Below are positions 8,912-17,265 of a stretch of 64,000 nt of DNA, one piece after another. Numbering within the stretch: position 1 is the first letter of the stretch; each line of letters starts with the position of its first letter. The notes beneath the pieces were generated by a model, which saw nothing but the letters and a program-made list of their open reading frames with translations, was not told the origin of the DNA and ran no database searches. The position numbers and the translations under genes are program-made. Source of the stretch: Mycobacterium sp. ACS1612 (GTDB lineage Bacteria; Actinomycetota; Actinomycetes; Mycobacteriales; Mycobacteriaceae); NCBI RefSeq assembly GCF_001667505.1, contig NZ_LZHZ01000063.1:310001-374000 (forward strand), given 5' to 3'.

Positions 8912-9073
8912 GGACAGGCTCCTTCAGACGAAGTGGAGAGACCGTAACCATTGGCGGTTCCGACAAATAAGAAGCTAAGCAGAAAGAGGCTCGACTTTCT
9001 TGCCTTGCGGTTAACCAATCGTGAGAAATCCACGAAACCGCAGCTCACCCGCCGTCGCGAAAAGGCAGCGTGG

Positions 9074-9643
9074 CTAACGACTGGTGGCCAGCGACGGACC
9101 CGGTAACGGCCCGGAGCCCTGGGTGACCACCGAGGCCGGCGACGGTGTGGCGGGCAGGACCGCGCTGGGAACGCCCACCGTCTGCCTGGTCTGCAACCCA
9201 CCAGGCAGATTGCCCACCGGCGATACCGGCGACCCCGCCCCCTGCTGCTGGGTGGCCTGCATCAGGCCCATCAGCGCAGGCAGGCTGATCGGCAACTGGC
9301 AGCGGGTGGAAAGGCTGATCAACGGCTGCTGCAACTGTTGCATGTCCTTGGCGGCCGCCGGGTTGGCGTCGAAGTACGCCTTGACCGCCGCCAGCGACTG
9401 CGGACCGGCCTGCTGCTGCGAGATCGTCGTCAGCGCCTGGTTGGTCTGCGGGTGGCTGTCGAGGTAGGCGCCCATGGAGGTGGCCACCGAACCGATCGTC
9501 TTGGCCAGCTCGCTCGCAGCGCAGGGATCGGTGGCCGCCGTTGCTGATGGAACCGCCAGCGCCGCGACCGTCGCGCCACCGACCGCCGAGGCGGCGAACA
9601 CCGCATACAGGCTGCGGCGCAACGCTTTCGTGGACGAAATCAT
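9074..9643 (-). CDS. Secreted heme-binding hemophore-type protein (Rv0203/MHB family), copy 2
   Basis: A 189-residue exported paralogue of the preceding gene. The signal peptide ends around AVPSATA-A. The MHB-type domain follows, with CAASELAKTIGSVATSMGAYLDSHPQTNQALTTI beginning at a Cys and ending near STRCQLP, so the paired cysteines are conserved. It differs by a C-terminal extension of ~70 residues rich in Pro, Gly and Gln, probably disordered. Start ATG 9643 is fixed by AAGGAG 7 nt upstream; the frame runs further upstream without support. It is divergent from mmpL11, the proposed heme importer partner. Two copies next to mmpL11, rather than one as in M. tuberculosis, suggest expanded heme capture. 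Confidence 0.83.
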   Translation of the reverse strand: MISSTKALRRSLYAVFAASAVGGATVAALAVPSATAATDPCAASELAKTIGSVATSMGAYLDSHPQTNQALTTISQQQAGPQSLAAVKAYFDANPAAAKDMQQLQQPLISLSTRCQLPISLPALMGLMQATQQQGAGSPVSPVGNLPGGLQTRQTVGVPSAVLPATPSPASVVTQGSGPLPGPSLATSR

Positions 9644-9961
9644 TGGGTAACTCCTTATGGTTTGCGAACGCTTTTGACGCTTCCGCAAACGCCATGCGAT
9701 CGGACGATTGGGCTTCCCCGACCCTGGAGTCCTCGGCCACATAGTGCCATTGGAGTCGCTGCGGCCGCCAATCCGGCGAATGGACGCGCAGGCGAAGGAC
9801 AGGAAGTCCGCAGCATGCGTAACGCTGCGCCGGCCAATCACGAGAGGTGGGTTAGAGCTGCTTAAGGCGTTGCTCAGGGGGCCGATACCCTACCCGACGC
9901 TGATATAGGCTCAGCTTCGCAACGCCGGGCAGAAAGCGGGGAGTTCGCTATCCAGCAGTTC
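9644..9961. other. Divergent intergenic region between hemophore copy 2 and mmpL11
   Basis: This 318-nt region must hold the promoters for both flanking genes. I see the ribosome site of the minus-strand gene (AAGGAG, about 9651-9656 on the complement) and the repeat element at 9660-9690. No convincing coding sequence is present. I found no full IdeR or Fur box by eye and no strong -35/-10 pair for mmpL11. Confidence 0.6.
9660..9690. repeat. Inverted repeat with embedded direct repeats upstream of hemophore copy 2
   Basis: GTTTGCG (9660-9666) and CGCAAAC (9684-9690) are perfect 7-bp inverted arms. Between them ACGCTT occurs twice (9668-9673 and 9677-9682), 9 bp apart. Tandem half-sites with this spacing are the usual OmpR-family binding arrangement. 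The element lies 17-47 nt before the hemophore ATG, so it could be an operator or a 5'-UTR hairpin. Confidence 0.45.
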
Positions 9962-12898
9962 ATGATGCGCTTGAGCAGCAACCTGCGCAGATATCGCTGG
10001 GCGGTGTTCGCTGTTTGGCTGCTTCTCCTGGTGCCCTCGGTCTACCTGGCCGTCAACCAGTCCGGCAATCTCACCGGCGGTGGCTTCGAGGTCGAGGGCT
10101 CCCAGTCGCTGCACGTTCAGCGCGAACTCGAGCAGCACTTCCCCGACCAGGGCGCCTCGCCGCTGGCCCTGGTCGCGGCCCCGCGCGCGGATGCCTCCTT
10201 CGAGGACATGAACGCCGCGGTGGCCCAACTCCACCGCATCGCGGCCGAGGTGCCCAGCGTCAAGGTGTTGCCGAACCCGCTGGGGGCACCTCCCGGCCAG
10301 GGGCCAGGGGGACAGCCGCCGCCGCAACCCGACCGCCCCTACGTGCTGACCCTGCAACCCGACTTCAACAACACGGGCGTGGTCGACGTCGCCAAACAAC
10401 TGCGCCAGAAGGTCGGCATCAACAGCGACCAGCCCGGCGAGACCGAGAACGGGAAGGTCAAGCTCTACGTCATCGGGCAGGGCGCGCTGGGTGCGGCCGC
10501 GACGCTGGCCACCAAACACGACATCGCGCAGGCCGAGCAGTGGAACCTTCCGATCGTCCTGATTGTTCTGCTCGCGGTGTTCGGCTCGCTGGCGGCCGCC
10601 GCGATGCCGCTGGTGTTGGGCATCACCACCGTGGTTGTGACGATGGGACTGGTCTACCTGTTGTCGATGTACACCGCGATGTCGGTGTTCGTCACATCGA
10701 CGGTGTCGATGTTCGGCATCGCGCTGGCCATCGACTACTCACTGTTCATTCTCATGCGGTTCCGCGAGGAACTGCGCGCGGGCCGCGATGCGCAACAGGC
10801 CGCCGACGCGGCCATGGCCACCTCCGGTCTGGCGGTGCTGCTGTCGGGGCTGACCGTGATCGCGTCGGTCACCGGCATCTACCTGATCAACACCCCGGTG
10901 CTGCGGTCGATGGCCACCGGCGCGATCCTCGCCGTGGCGGTCGCGGTGCTGACGTCGACCACGCTGACCCCCGCGGTGCTCGCCACCTTCGGGAGGGCGG
11001 CCGCCAAGCGGTCGTCCTATCTGCATTGGTCGCGGCGGGTGGAAAGCACGCAGTCGCGGTTCTGGAGTCGGTGGACCGGTTGGGTGATGCGGCGGCCGTG
11101 GCTGTCGGCACTGGTGGCGGCGGCGTTCCTGCTGGCGCTCGCCGCCCCGGCGTTCTCGATGGTGCTGGGCAACAGCATGCAGCGGCAGTTCGACCCGACC
11201 CACGAGATCCGCGGCGGCGTCAACGCGGCGGCTCAGGCGTTGGGCCCGGGGGCGCTGGGGCCGGTGCGGGTGCTGGTGACGTTCCCCGAAGGCAATGCGG
11301 CGTCCGCGGAGGCCAAGCAGCCCGCGATCGACGCGGTGCGGCAGAAGATGGCGCAGGGCCCCAACGTGGTGACGGTGTCGCCGCCGGTGTTCGGCGACGA
11401 CTATCGGCGGGCGCTGCTGTCGGCCGTGTTGTCGGTCGACCCCGAGGACATGGGGGCCCGCGACACCGTCGACTGGATGCGGGCGCAACTGCCGAAGACG
11501 CCCGGCGTCGACGCGCGCATCGACGTCGGCGGGCCGACCGCGCTGATCAAGGACTTCGACGACCGGGTGGCCTCGACCCAGCCTCTGGTGTTCGGGTTCG
11601 TCGCGCTGATCGCGTTCGTGATGCTGCTGATCTCGATCCGGTCGGTGTTCCTGGCATTCAAGGGCGTGCTGATGACGGTGCTGTCGGTGGCGGCGGCCTA
11701 CGGCAGCCTGGTCGCCGTCTTCCAGTGGGGCTGGCTGCAGGATCTGGGCTTCAAACCGATCTCGTCGCTGGACAGCACGATCCCGCCGCTGGTGCTGGCC
11801 ATGACGTTCGGCCTGTCGATGGACTACGAGATCTTCCTGCTGACCCGCATCCGGGAGCGGTTCCTGCAGACCAAGAACACCCGCGACGCCGTCGCCTGGG
11901 GTGTCAGCACCAGCGCCCGCACCATCACCAGCGCCGCGCTGATCATGATCGCGGTGTTCATCGGGTTCGCGTTCGCGGGCATGCCGCTGGTCGCGCAGTT
12001 GGGTGTCGCGTGCGCGGTCGCCATCGCCGTGGACGCGACCGTCGTGCGGTTGGTGCTGGTGCCCGCGCTGATGGCGATGTTCGACGAATGGAACTGGTGG
12101 CTGCCGCGCTGGCTGGCGCGCGTGCTGCCGTCGGTGGACTTCGAGAAACCGATACCGAAGGTCGACCTGCCCGACCTGGTCATCATCCCCGACGACATCT
12201 CGTCGCTCGGCCCCACCGGCTCCGACCTACGCATGGTGGTCAAGTCGGCGGCGAAGCTGAAAAGCCTTGCCCCCGATACGATTACAGTCGCCGATCCGCT
12301 GGCGCTCGGCGTCGCTCCCGCCACCCAGCCGATGGCTGCGGTCGGCAACGGGCACGCCAACGGCCGCTCGCACCGCAACGGCGCGAGGAACGGCCACACT
12401 GGACCGGTGGGCCTACCGGGAGTCCATCCGGTGACCATCTGGCGCGGCAGGCTCTCGGTGGCACTGGACGCGTTGGAGACCGAAGCCGACTTCGACCAGA
12501 CCCCGGTGGCGCGCCGCAGCCCGGTGGAGACCACCAACGTGCAACTACCCACCGGCGATCGACTCCAGGTCCCTACCGGCGCGGAGACGCTGCGGCTGAA
12601 GAGCTACCTGCTGATGTGCCGAAACACCACCAGGGATTTCGCCGAGTTTGCCGAATTGGTGGACTCCATGGAAACTCACACTGCTGCAGTCGTGCTGGCA
12701 TCTATGGATCGGTACTACTGTGGGGACCGCTCACGGAAACAGTGGGTCGCCACCCAGTTGGTACGCCGCCTGGCCGATCCACAACCATCGGATGAGCACG
12801 ACGCCAGGATGTCGGGCCCTGAGGCGGAGGCCGATTGGGCCAAGGTCAGGGAGCGCTGCCTATCGGTGGCAGTGGCGATGCTTGAGGAGGCGAGGTGA
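9962..12898 (+). CDS. mmpL11: MmpL11, RND-family lipid/heme transporter
   Basis: This 978-residue RND transporter is collinear with M. tuberculosis MmpL11 (Rv0202c), which exports monomeromycolyl-diacylglycerol and mycolate wax esters and has been tied to heme acquisition. Proton-relay pairs are D258-Y259 (GIALAIDYSLFILMRFREE) and D621-Y622 (GLSMDYEIFLLTRIRER). After TM12 there is a ~260-residue cytoplasmic C-terminal domain with a low-complexity insert near residue 800 (NGHANGRSHRNGARNGH) and the conserved RSPVETTNVQLPTGDRLQ. The MMRLS start matches the known homologue, although no strong ribosome site is seen. The stop overlaps the next gene as GTGA, implying translational coupling. Confidence 0.95.
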   Translation: MMRLSSNLRRYRWAVFAVWLLLLVPSVYLAVNQSGNLTGGGFEVEGSQSLHVQRELEQHFPDQGASPLALVAAPRADASFEDMNAAVAQLHRIAAEVPSVKVLPNPLGAPPGQGPGGQPPPQPDRPYVLTLQPDFNNTGVVDVAKQLRQKVGINSDQPGETENGKVKLYVIGQGALGAAATLATKHDIAQAEQWNLPIVLIVLLAVFGSLAAAAMPLVLGITTVVVTMGLVYLLSMYTAMSVFVTSTVSMFGIALAIDYSLFILMRFREELRAGRDAQQAADAAMATSGLAVLLSGLTVIASVTGIYLINTPVLRSMATGAILAVAVAVLTSTTLTPAVLATFGRAAAKRSSYLHWSRRVESTQSRFWSRWTGWVMRRPWLSALVAAAFLLALAAPAFSMVLGNSMQRQFDPTHEIRGGVNAAAQALGPGALGPVRVLVTFPEGNAASAEAKQPAIDAVRQKMAQGPNVVTVSPPVFGDDYRRALLSAVLSVDPEDMGARDTVDWMRAQLPKTPGVDARIDVGGPTALIKDFDDRVASTQPLVFGFVALIAFVMLLISIRSVFLAFKGVLMTVLSVAAAYGSLVAVFQWGWLQDLGFKPISSLDSTIPPLVLAMTFGLSMDYEIFLLTRIRERFLQTKNTRDAVAWGVSTSARTITSAALIMIAVFIGFAFAGMPLVAQLGVACAVAIAVDATVVRLVLVPALMAMFDEWNWWLPRWLARVLPSVDFEKPIPKVDLPDLVIIPDDISSLGPTGSDLRMVVKSAAKLKSLAPDTITVADPLALGVAPATQPMAAVGNGHANGRSHRNGARNGHTGPVGLPGVHPVTIWRGRLSVALDALETEADFDQTPVARRSPVETTNVQLPTGDRLQVPTGAETLRLKSYLLMCRNTTRDFAEFAELVDSMETHTAAVVLASMDRYYCGDRSRKQWVATQLVRRLADPQPSDEHDARMSGPEAEADWAKVRERCLSVAVAMLEEAR

Positions 12899-13416
12899 CG
12901 TTGGCACCGGAGATTCGGGATGCGCGCCGCGACGCGGTCGCCGGACCGAAGCGACCCGCGCCGCCGACGAACGGACGCAGGCCACCGCCCGACGATCGAC
13001 CGGTCGAGTTCTGGCCGACATCTGCGATCCGGGCGGCGCTGGAAACCGACGACCTCGCGGTCTGGCAGCGCATCGTGGTCGCGATCAAACGCGATCCCTA
13101 CGGCAGGACCGCACGCCAGGTCGAAGAGGTGCTGGAAACCGCGCGGCCGTACGGCGTTTCCAAGGCGCTTGCCGAGGTGCTGACCCGCACCCGCGAGCAC
13201 CTGGAGGCCAACGAGCGCGCCGAGGTGAGTCGGCACATTCAGAGCCTGCTGGAACGATCAGGCCTCGGCCAGGATGAGTTCGCGTCGCGTATCGGCGTGC
13301 CCAGCAAGGACTTCGCGGCATACATCGACGGCGCGACGTGTCCACCCGCGTCGCTGATGATCCGGATGCGCCGATTGTCCGACCGATTCGCCAAGATGCG
13401 CGACCAACGCCACTAG
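12895..13416 (+). CDS. Rv0201c-like protein with C-terminal HTH-like region
   Basis: A 173-residue soluble protein coupled to mmpL11 by a GTGA overlap. The first ~40 residues are Arg/Pro-rich and probably disordered. A helical middle part follows (RDPYGRTARQVEEVLETARPYGVSKALAEVL). The C-terminus (HIQSLLERSGLGQDEFASRIGVPSKDFAAYIDG, then LMIRMRRLSDRF) has the spacing of a lambda-repressor/Xre-type helix-turn-helix. M. tuberculosis Rv0201c holds the same position after mmpL11. DNA binding is inferred from the motif only, and no target is known. Confidence 0.75.
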   Translation: MTLAPEIRDARRDAVAGPKRPAPPTNGRRPPPDDRPVEFWPTSAIRAALETDDLAVWQRIVVAIKRDPYGRTARQVEEVLETARPYGVSKALAEVLTRTREHLEANERAEVSRHIQSLLERSGLGQDEFASRIGVPSKDFAAYIDGATCPPASLMIRMRRLSDRFAKMRDQRH

Positions 13417-13418
13417 GC

Positions 13419-13826
13419 ATGACGCGCACGCCGAACATCGAGCAGATCCTCCGCGACACAAGAACGGTGGCGATCGTCGGCGTCTCGGACAACCCGCTTC
13501 GGCCCAGCCACGAGGTGTGGAGCTACTTGAAGTCCGCCAGCGACTACGAGCTGTACCTGGTGAACCCGACGATCAGCGAAGTGGACGGCACACCTGTCTA
13601 TCCGTCGCTGGCCGAACTGCCCGTCGTACCGGATCTCGTCGACGTGTTCCGCCGTCACGAGTTCCTGCCCGCGGTGCTGCAGGACACCATCGCCGTCGGC
13701 GCGAAAACGCTGTGGCTGCAACAGGGTTTGTGGCACGAGCAGGTGGCTCGCGATGGCGAGGCGGCAGGACTGCAGGTGGTGATGGACCGCTGTCTGAAGG
13801 TCGACTACGCCAGGCTGCTTCGCTAG
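13419..13826 (+). CDS. CoA-binding domain protein (YccU-like)
   Basis: A 135-residue protein consisting of one Rossmann-type CoA_binding domain. It opens with TVAIVGVSDNPLRPSHEVWSYL, the P-loop-like nucleotide motif of the family, followed by YELYLVNPTISEVDGTPVYPSLAELP and the C-terminal WLQQGLWHEQVARDGEAAGLQVVMDRCLKVDY. Homologues are single-domain relatives of the succinyl-CoA ligase alpha N-domain, with no assigned reaction. ATG 13419 is 2 nt after the preceding stop, so the gene probably shares the mmpL11 transcript. The stop overlaps the convergent gene by 4 nt (CTAG at 13823-13826). Confidence 0.85.
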   Translation: MTRTPNIEQILRDTRTVAIVGVSDNPLRPSHEVWSYLKSASDYELYLVNPTISEVDGTPVYPSLAELPVVPDLVDVFRRHEFLPAVLQDTIAVGAKTLWLQQGLWHEQVARDGEAAGLQVVMDRCLKVDYARLLR

Positions 13827-14512
13827 CGCGAGTGGATCGGGCTGACGTCGTCGACCAGCCAATGCCCGTCCGTCTTCGACAACTGCACGCGAAGCGCGAG
13901 CACCGCGGTGTCGTTCGGCTTACCCGGTGAGCTCTGCGTTGCGCGCATGATCACCGCGACGCTCGCGGCGTCCGGTCCGATCGCCTCGACGCCCGCCGAC
14001 ACGGTGCTGGCCTGCGCGGAGATGCTCTTGCTCGTCAAATCCTGTGCGACTTTGGCGAATTCGTTCTTGAACACCTCGGCGCTCTTTGGTGCCATCTTCG
14101 CCACAGCGCGGTCGATCGACCCGGTGGGGTCCTGCGGCGTGAACGTCGCGGACGCCTCCGCGACGCTGCTGGCGATGCCGACCACCTCTTCGCTGTCGTT
14201 GGCCAGCGTGCGGGCGGACACCGTCCACCGCAGGTAGCCGATCACGACGGCGGCCGCAAGGGCCGCGGTCGCAACGGCGACGACGGCCAACCGTAGCCCA
14301 GGTCCGTCGTCATCGGTGCCGACGGTGACCGAATCACGGCGCGCCAGAACAATGTTCACGACGACGCCCTCGACGATGAGCAGGCACAGCACCGAACAGA
14401 CCGACACCCACCACAGCGGCCAGGCCAGCGCGATGCCGATATAGATCAGTGCGACGATCGCGGCTAGCGGGGCCAGGATGTCGAAAGCCAGTACGCGCCA
14501 GAGGTTTCTCAT
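13823..14512 (-). CDS. Mce-associated membrane protein (Rv0200-like)
   Basis: A 229-residue protein with three predicted membrane helices (residues ~8-30, 34-56, 76-94) and a ~130-residue C-terminal extracytoplasmic domain. The start of that domain (LRWTVSARTLANDSEEVVGIASSVAEASATFTPQD) and its VALLV-type end (LALRVQLSKTDGHWLVDDVSPI) are the NTF2-like fold signature of Mce-associated (Mam) proteins. It is translationally coupled to the next upstream gene by ATGA. The pair equals Rv0199-Rv0200 beside zmp1. Such proteins are thought to stabilise or assist MCE complexes, but the partner here is unknown. Confidence 0.8.
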   Translation of the reverse strand: MRNLWRVLAFDILAPLAAIVALIYIGIALAWPLWWVSVCSVLCLLIVEGVVVNIVLARRDSVTVGTDDDGPGLRLAVVAVATAALAAAVVIGYLRWTVSARTLANDSEEVVGIASSVAEASATFTPQDPTGSIDRAVAKMAPKSAEVFKNEFAKVAQDLTSKSISAQASTVSAGVEAIGPDAASVAVIMRATQSSPGKPNDTAVLALRVQLSKTDGHWLVDDVSPIHSR

Positions 14513-15081
14513 CGGATCGGTTCCAGCCGCGAGATGAGCAGCTTGCCGTCGACGTCGGCGACGTCCAGCCGCAGATTCCAGCGCACGGTCTGCGGCTTGT
14601 CGGTGCCCGCGTTCTGGCTGACCGACGTCGCCACCACCATCACCGTGTCGGTGCGTGACGCGGCGTCCAGCAGTTCGGGCTGCTGCTGCCGCGGCGGCAC
14701 GCCGTTCGGCCCTGGCGGTGCGTGGTGGATGGATTCCACGGCCACCGAGTCCACCTGGCCAGTCGTCTTGGCTTGCAGTTTGGCCACCAGAGCCCGGTAA
14801 GGCTGCACGGTGGCGTCGAAGTCGGCGTTGAGTTGACCGACGGTGCCCTCGTGCAGCTTGTTCAGATCGGTGTCGACGGTGTCTTTGTTCATGTTGATCA
14901 GCACGCTGGTCCAGTCGGCGGCGGCCTGCATGACGCGCGTCCGGTAGTGCAGTTCGTCGACATCGCTACGGTGTTGCGTCCAGATCAGGCCGACGAGGAC
15001 GACGGCTGCGACCGCGACGGCACCCAACGCCGCCGACGCGATGCCGAAACCGGTGAAGACGCGATTGTCGTCGTCGGGCAT
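14509..15081 (-). CDS. Mce-associated membrane protein (Rv0199-like)
   Basis: A 190-residue protein with one N-terminal membrane helix (SAALGAVAVAAVVLVGLIW, ~16-34) and an extracytoplasmic Mam/NTF2-like domain. Conserved features are YRTRVMQAAADWTSVLINMNKDTVDTDLNKL, GQLNADFDATVQPYRALV and the C-terminal WNLRLDVADVDGKLLISRLEPI. It is first in a two-gene operon, and its stop overlaps the ATG of the next gene. This operon is separate from the mce1 locus 26 kb away, so these may serve a different MCE system. Confidence 0.8.
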   Translation of the reverse strand: MPDDDNRVFTGFGIASAALGAVAVAAVVLVGLIWTQHRSDVDELHYRTRVMQAAADWTSVLINMNKDTVDTDLNKLHEGTVGQLNADFDATVQPYRALVAKLQAKTTGQVDSVAVESIHHAPPGPNGVPPRQQQPELLDAASRTDTVMVVATSVSQNAGTDKPQTVRWNLRLDVADVDGKLLISRLEPIR

Positions 15082-15233
15082 GCGCGTGAGGGTACCGGTC
15101 GTGACTTTGGCGACTGGTTACCCCGGGTTGCCTGCGGCACCGGCCTGGCCCGGGCCTTCGAAGCCGGCTTTCGAATGGTCGAGGGTGACGGCGCTCACGC
15201 GGGGCACTTTTGCGGCTCTGGCAGTCTGGTGGG

Positions 15234-17210
15234 GTGACGGTTGAAGCCATTCGCTCGGGAATCGACCTGAGCCACGTCGATTCCAGTGCCCGCCCTCAAG
15301 ACGACCTGTTCGGCCATGTCAACGGCCGCTGGTTGGCCGAATACGCGATCCCGGCCGACCGCGCGACCGACGGCGCGTTCCGGTCGCTCTACGACCGCGC
15401 CGAGGAACAGGTCCGCGACCTCATCACCGAAGCGGCAGCGTCAGGGGCCGCGAAGGGCACTGACGAACAGCGCATCGGCGACCTGTACGCCAGCTTCATG
15501 GACGAGGAGACGGTGGCGCAGCGCGGTGTACAACCGTTGCTCGACGAACTGGTCGCGATCGACGCCGCGCACACCCCGGATGCGTTGGCGGCGGTCATCG
15601 GCGCGCTGCAGCGCAGCGGCGTCGGCGGCGGTACCGGGGTGTACGTCGACACCGACTCCAAGAACTCGACCCGTTACCTGGTGCACCTGACCCAGTCCGG
15701 GCTCGGCCTGCCGGACGAGTCGTACTACCGCGAGGAGCAGCACGCCGAGATCCTCGCCGCATACCCGAAGCACATCGCCGCGATGTTCACGCTCGTCTAC
15801 GGCGGCGACCACACCGAGACGGCCGCCCGCATCGTCGCGCTGGAGACCAAACTGGCGGCCGCGCACTGGGACGTCGTCAAGCGGCGCGACGCCGACCTCA
15901 CCTACAACCTGCGGACCTTCGCCGATCTGCCCGCCGAAGCGCCTGGATTCGACTGGGCCGGCTGGATCACCGCGATGGGCGCAACGCCAGAGCAGGCCGC
16001 GGAAGTCGTTGTGCGTCAACCGGATTACCTGACGGCCTTCTCGGAGGCGTGGTCGGCCGAAGACTTCGAGGACTGGAAGAACTGGGCCCGCTGGCGGCTG
16101 ATCCGGGCACGCGCGTCGGTGCTGACCGACGACCTGGTGGCGCAGGACTTCGAGTTCTACGGCCGACTGCTGAGCGGCACCGAGCAGATCCGCGACCGGT
16201 GGAAGCGCGCGGTGTCGGTGGTCGAGGGTCTGATGGGCGACGCCGTCGGCAAGCTCTACGTCGAGCGGCACTTCCCGCCGGAAGCCAAGGCGCGCATGGA
16301 CGAACTGGTGGCCAACCTCCGCGAGGCCTACCGGGTCAGCATCGACGAACTCGAGTGGATGACGCCGGAAACCCGTGCGAAGGCGCTGGCGAAGCTCGAC
16401 AAGTTCACCCCGAAGATCGGCTATCCGGCCAAGTGGCGGGACTATTCGAAGCTGGTCATCGAACGCGACGACCTCTACGGCAACTACCGCCGCGGACACG
16501 AGATCGAATCCGACCGCGAACTCGCAAAACTCGGCGGCCCCGTCGACCGCGACGAGTGGTTCATGACGCCGCAAACCGTCAACGCCTATTACAACCCGGG
16601 GATGAACGAAATCGTCTTCCCCGCAGCGATTCTGCAACCGCCGTTCTTCGACGCCGACGCCGACGACGCCGCCAACTACGGCGGCATCGGCGCGGTGATC
16701 GGGCACGAGATCGGGCACGGGTTCGACGATCAGGGCGCCAAGTACGACGGCGACGGCAATCTCGTCGACTGGTGGACCGACGCGGACCGAACCGAATTCG
16801 GCGCTCGGACAAAGGCTCTGATTGAGCAGTACGAGGAGTACACCCCTCGCCAACTCGGCGACGGACACCACGTCAACGGGGCGTTCACCGTCGGGGAGAA
16901 CATCGGCGACCTCGGCGGGCTGTCGATCGCGCTGCTGGCCTACCGGCTCTCACTCAAGGGCAAGGAAGCGCCGGTGATCGACGGCCTGACCGGCGAGCAG
17001 CGAGTGTTCTTCGGATGGGCGCAGGTGTGGCGCACCAAATCCCGTGATGCCGAGGCGATCCGACGACTCGCGATCGATCCGCACTCACCGCCGGAGTTCC
17101 GCTGCAACGGCGTGATTCGCAACATCGACGCGTTCTACGACGCGTTCGACGTCAGTGAGTCCGATGCGTTGTACTTGGAACCGCAACGGCGCGTGCGTAT
17201 CTGGAACTAG
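15234..17210 (+). CDS. zmp1: Zmp1, M13-family zinc metallopeptidase (neprilysin-like)
   Basis: This ~658-residue M13 peptidase is collinear with Rv0198c (Zmp1), reported to interfere with inflammasome activation and phagosome maturation. The zinc site is visible: HEIGH (H491, H495) in VIGHEIGHGFDDQGAKYDG and ENIGDLGG with E555. NAYYNPGMNEIVFPAAILQPP is the substrate-binding signature, and the protein ends in VRIW as M13 enzymes do. There is no signal peptide. The frame extends to an ATG at 15210, but homologues start at MT..IPSGIDLSH, which fits GTG 15234. It is followed directly by a strong terminator. Confidence 0.94.
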   Translation: MTVEAIRSGIDLSHVDSSARPQDDLFGHVNGRWLAEYAIPADRATDGAFRSLYDRAEEQVRDLITEAAASGAAKGTDEQRIGDLYASFMDEETVAQRGVQPLLDELVAIDAAHTPDALAAVIGALQRSGVGGGTGVYVDTDSKNSTRYLVHLTQSGLGLPDESYYREEQHAEILAAYPKHIAAMFTLVYGGDHTETAARIVALETKLAAAHWDVVKRRDADLTYNLRTFADLPAEAPGFDWAGWITAMGATPEQAAEVVVRQPDYLTAFSEAWSAEDFEDWKNWARWRLIRARASVLTDDLVAQDFEFYGRLLSGTEQIRDRWKRAVSVVEGLMGDAVGKLYVERHFPPEAKARMDELVANLREAYRVSIDELEWMTPETRAKALAKLDKFTPKIGYPAKWRDYSKLVIERDDLYGNYRRGHEIESDRELAKLGGPVDRDEWFMTPQTVNAYYNPGMNEIVFPAAILQPPFFDADADDAANYGGIGAVIGHEIGHGFDDQGAKYDGDGNLVDWWTDADRTEFGARTKALIEQYEEYTPRQLGDGHHVNGAFTVGENIGDLGGLSIALLAYRLSLKGKEAPVIDGLTGEQRVFFGWAQVWRTKSRDAEAIRRLAIDPHSPPEFRCNGVIRNIDAFYDAFDVSESDALYLEPQRRVRIWN

Positions 17211-17219
17211 GCACTTGCG

Positions 17220-17252
17220 AAAAAGCCCCCGGCACGCAGTCGGGGGCTTTTT
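17220..17252. terminator. Bidirectional intrinsic terminator between zmp1 and ldt
   Basis: AAAAAGCCCCCG (17220-17231) pairs perfectly with CGGGGGCTTTTT (17241-17252) across a 9-nt loop. The 12-bp stem has A and T tracts at both ends and so works in either orientation. It lies 10 nt after the zmp1 stop and 14 nt before the ldt stop. Canonical hairpins this strong are uncommon in mycobacteria. Confidence 0.9.
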
Positions 17253-17265
17253 CCGTTTCAGTTCT

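Noticed and set aside
9009..9016. GGTTAACC near the hemophore genes as an iron (IdeR/Fur) box
   Set aside because: An 8-bp palindrome alone; flanks do not match the 19-bp IdeR consensus.
10015..12795. 926-codon frame inside mmpL11 on the same strand
   Set aside because: Out-of-frame shadow rich in Arg/Gly; mmpL11 in the other frame is full length and matches its family throughout.
15441..16871. Long antisense frame within zmp1
   Set aside because: Codon-bias shadow without domains; zmp1 is intact.
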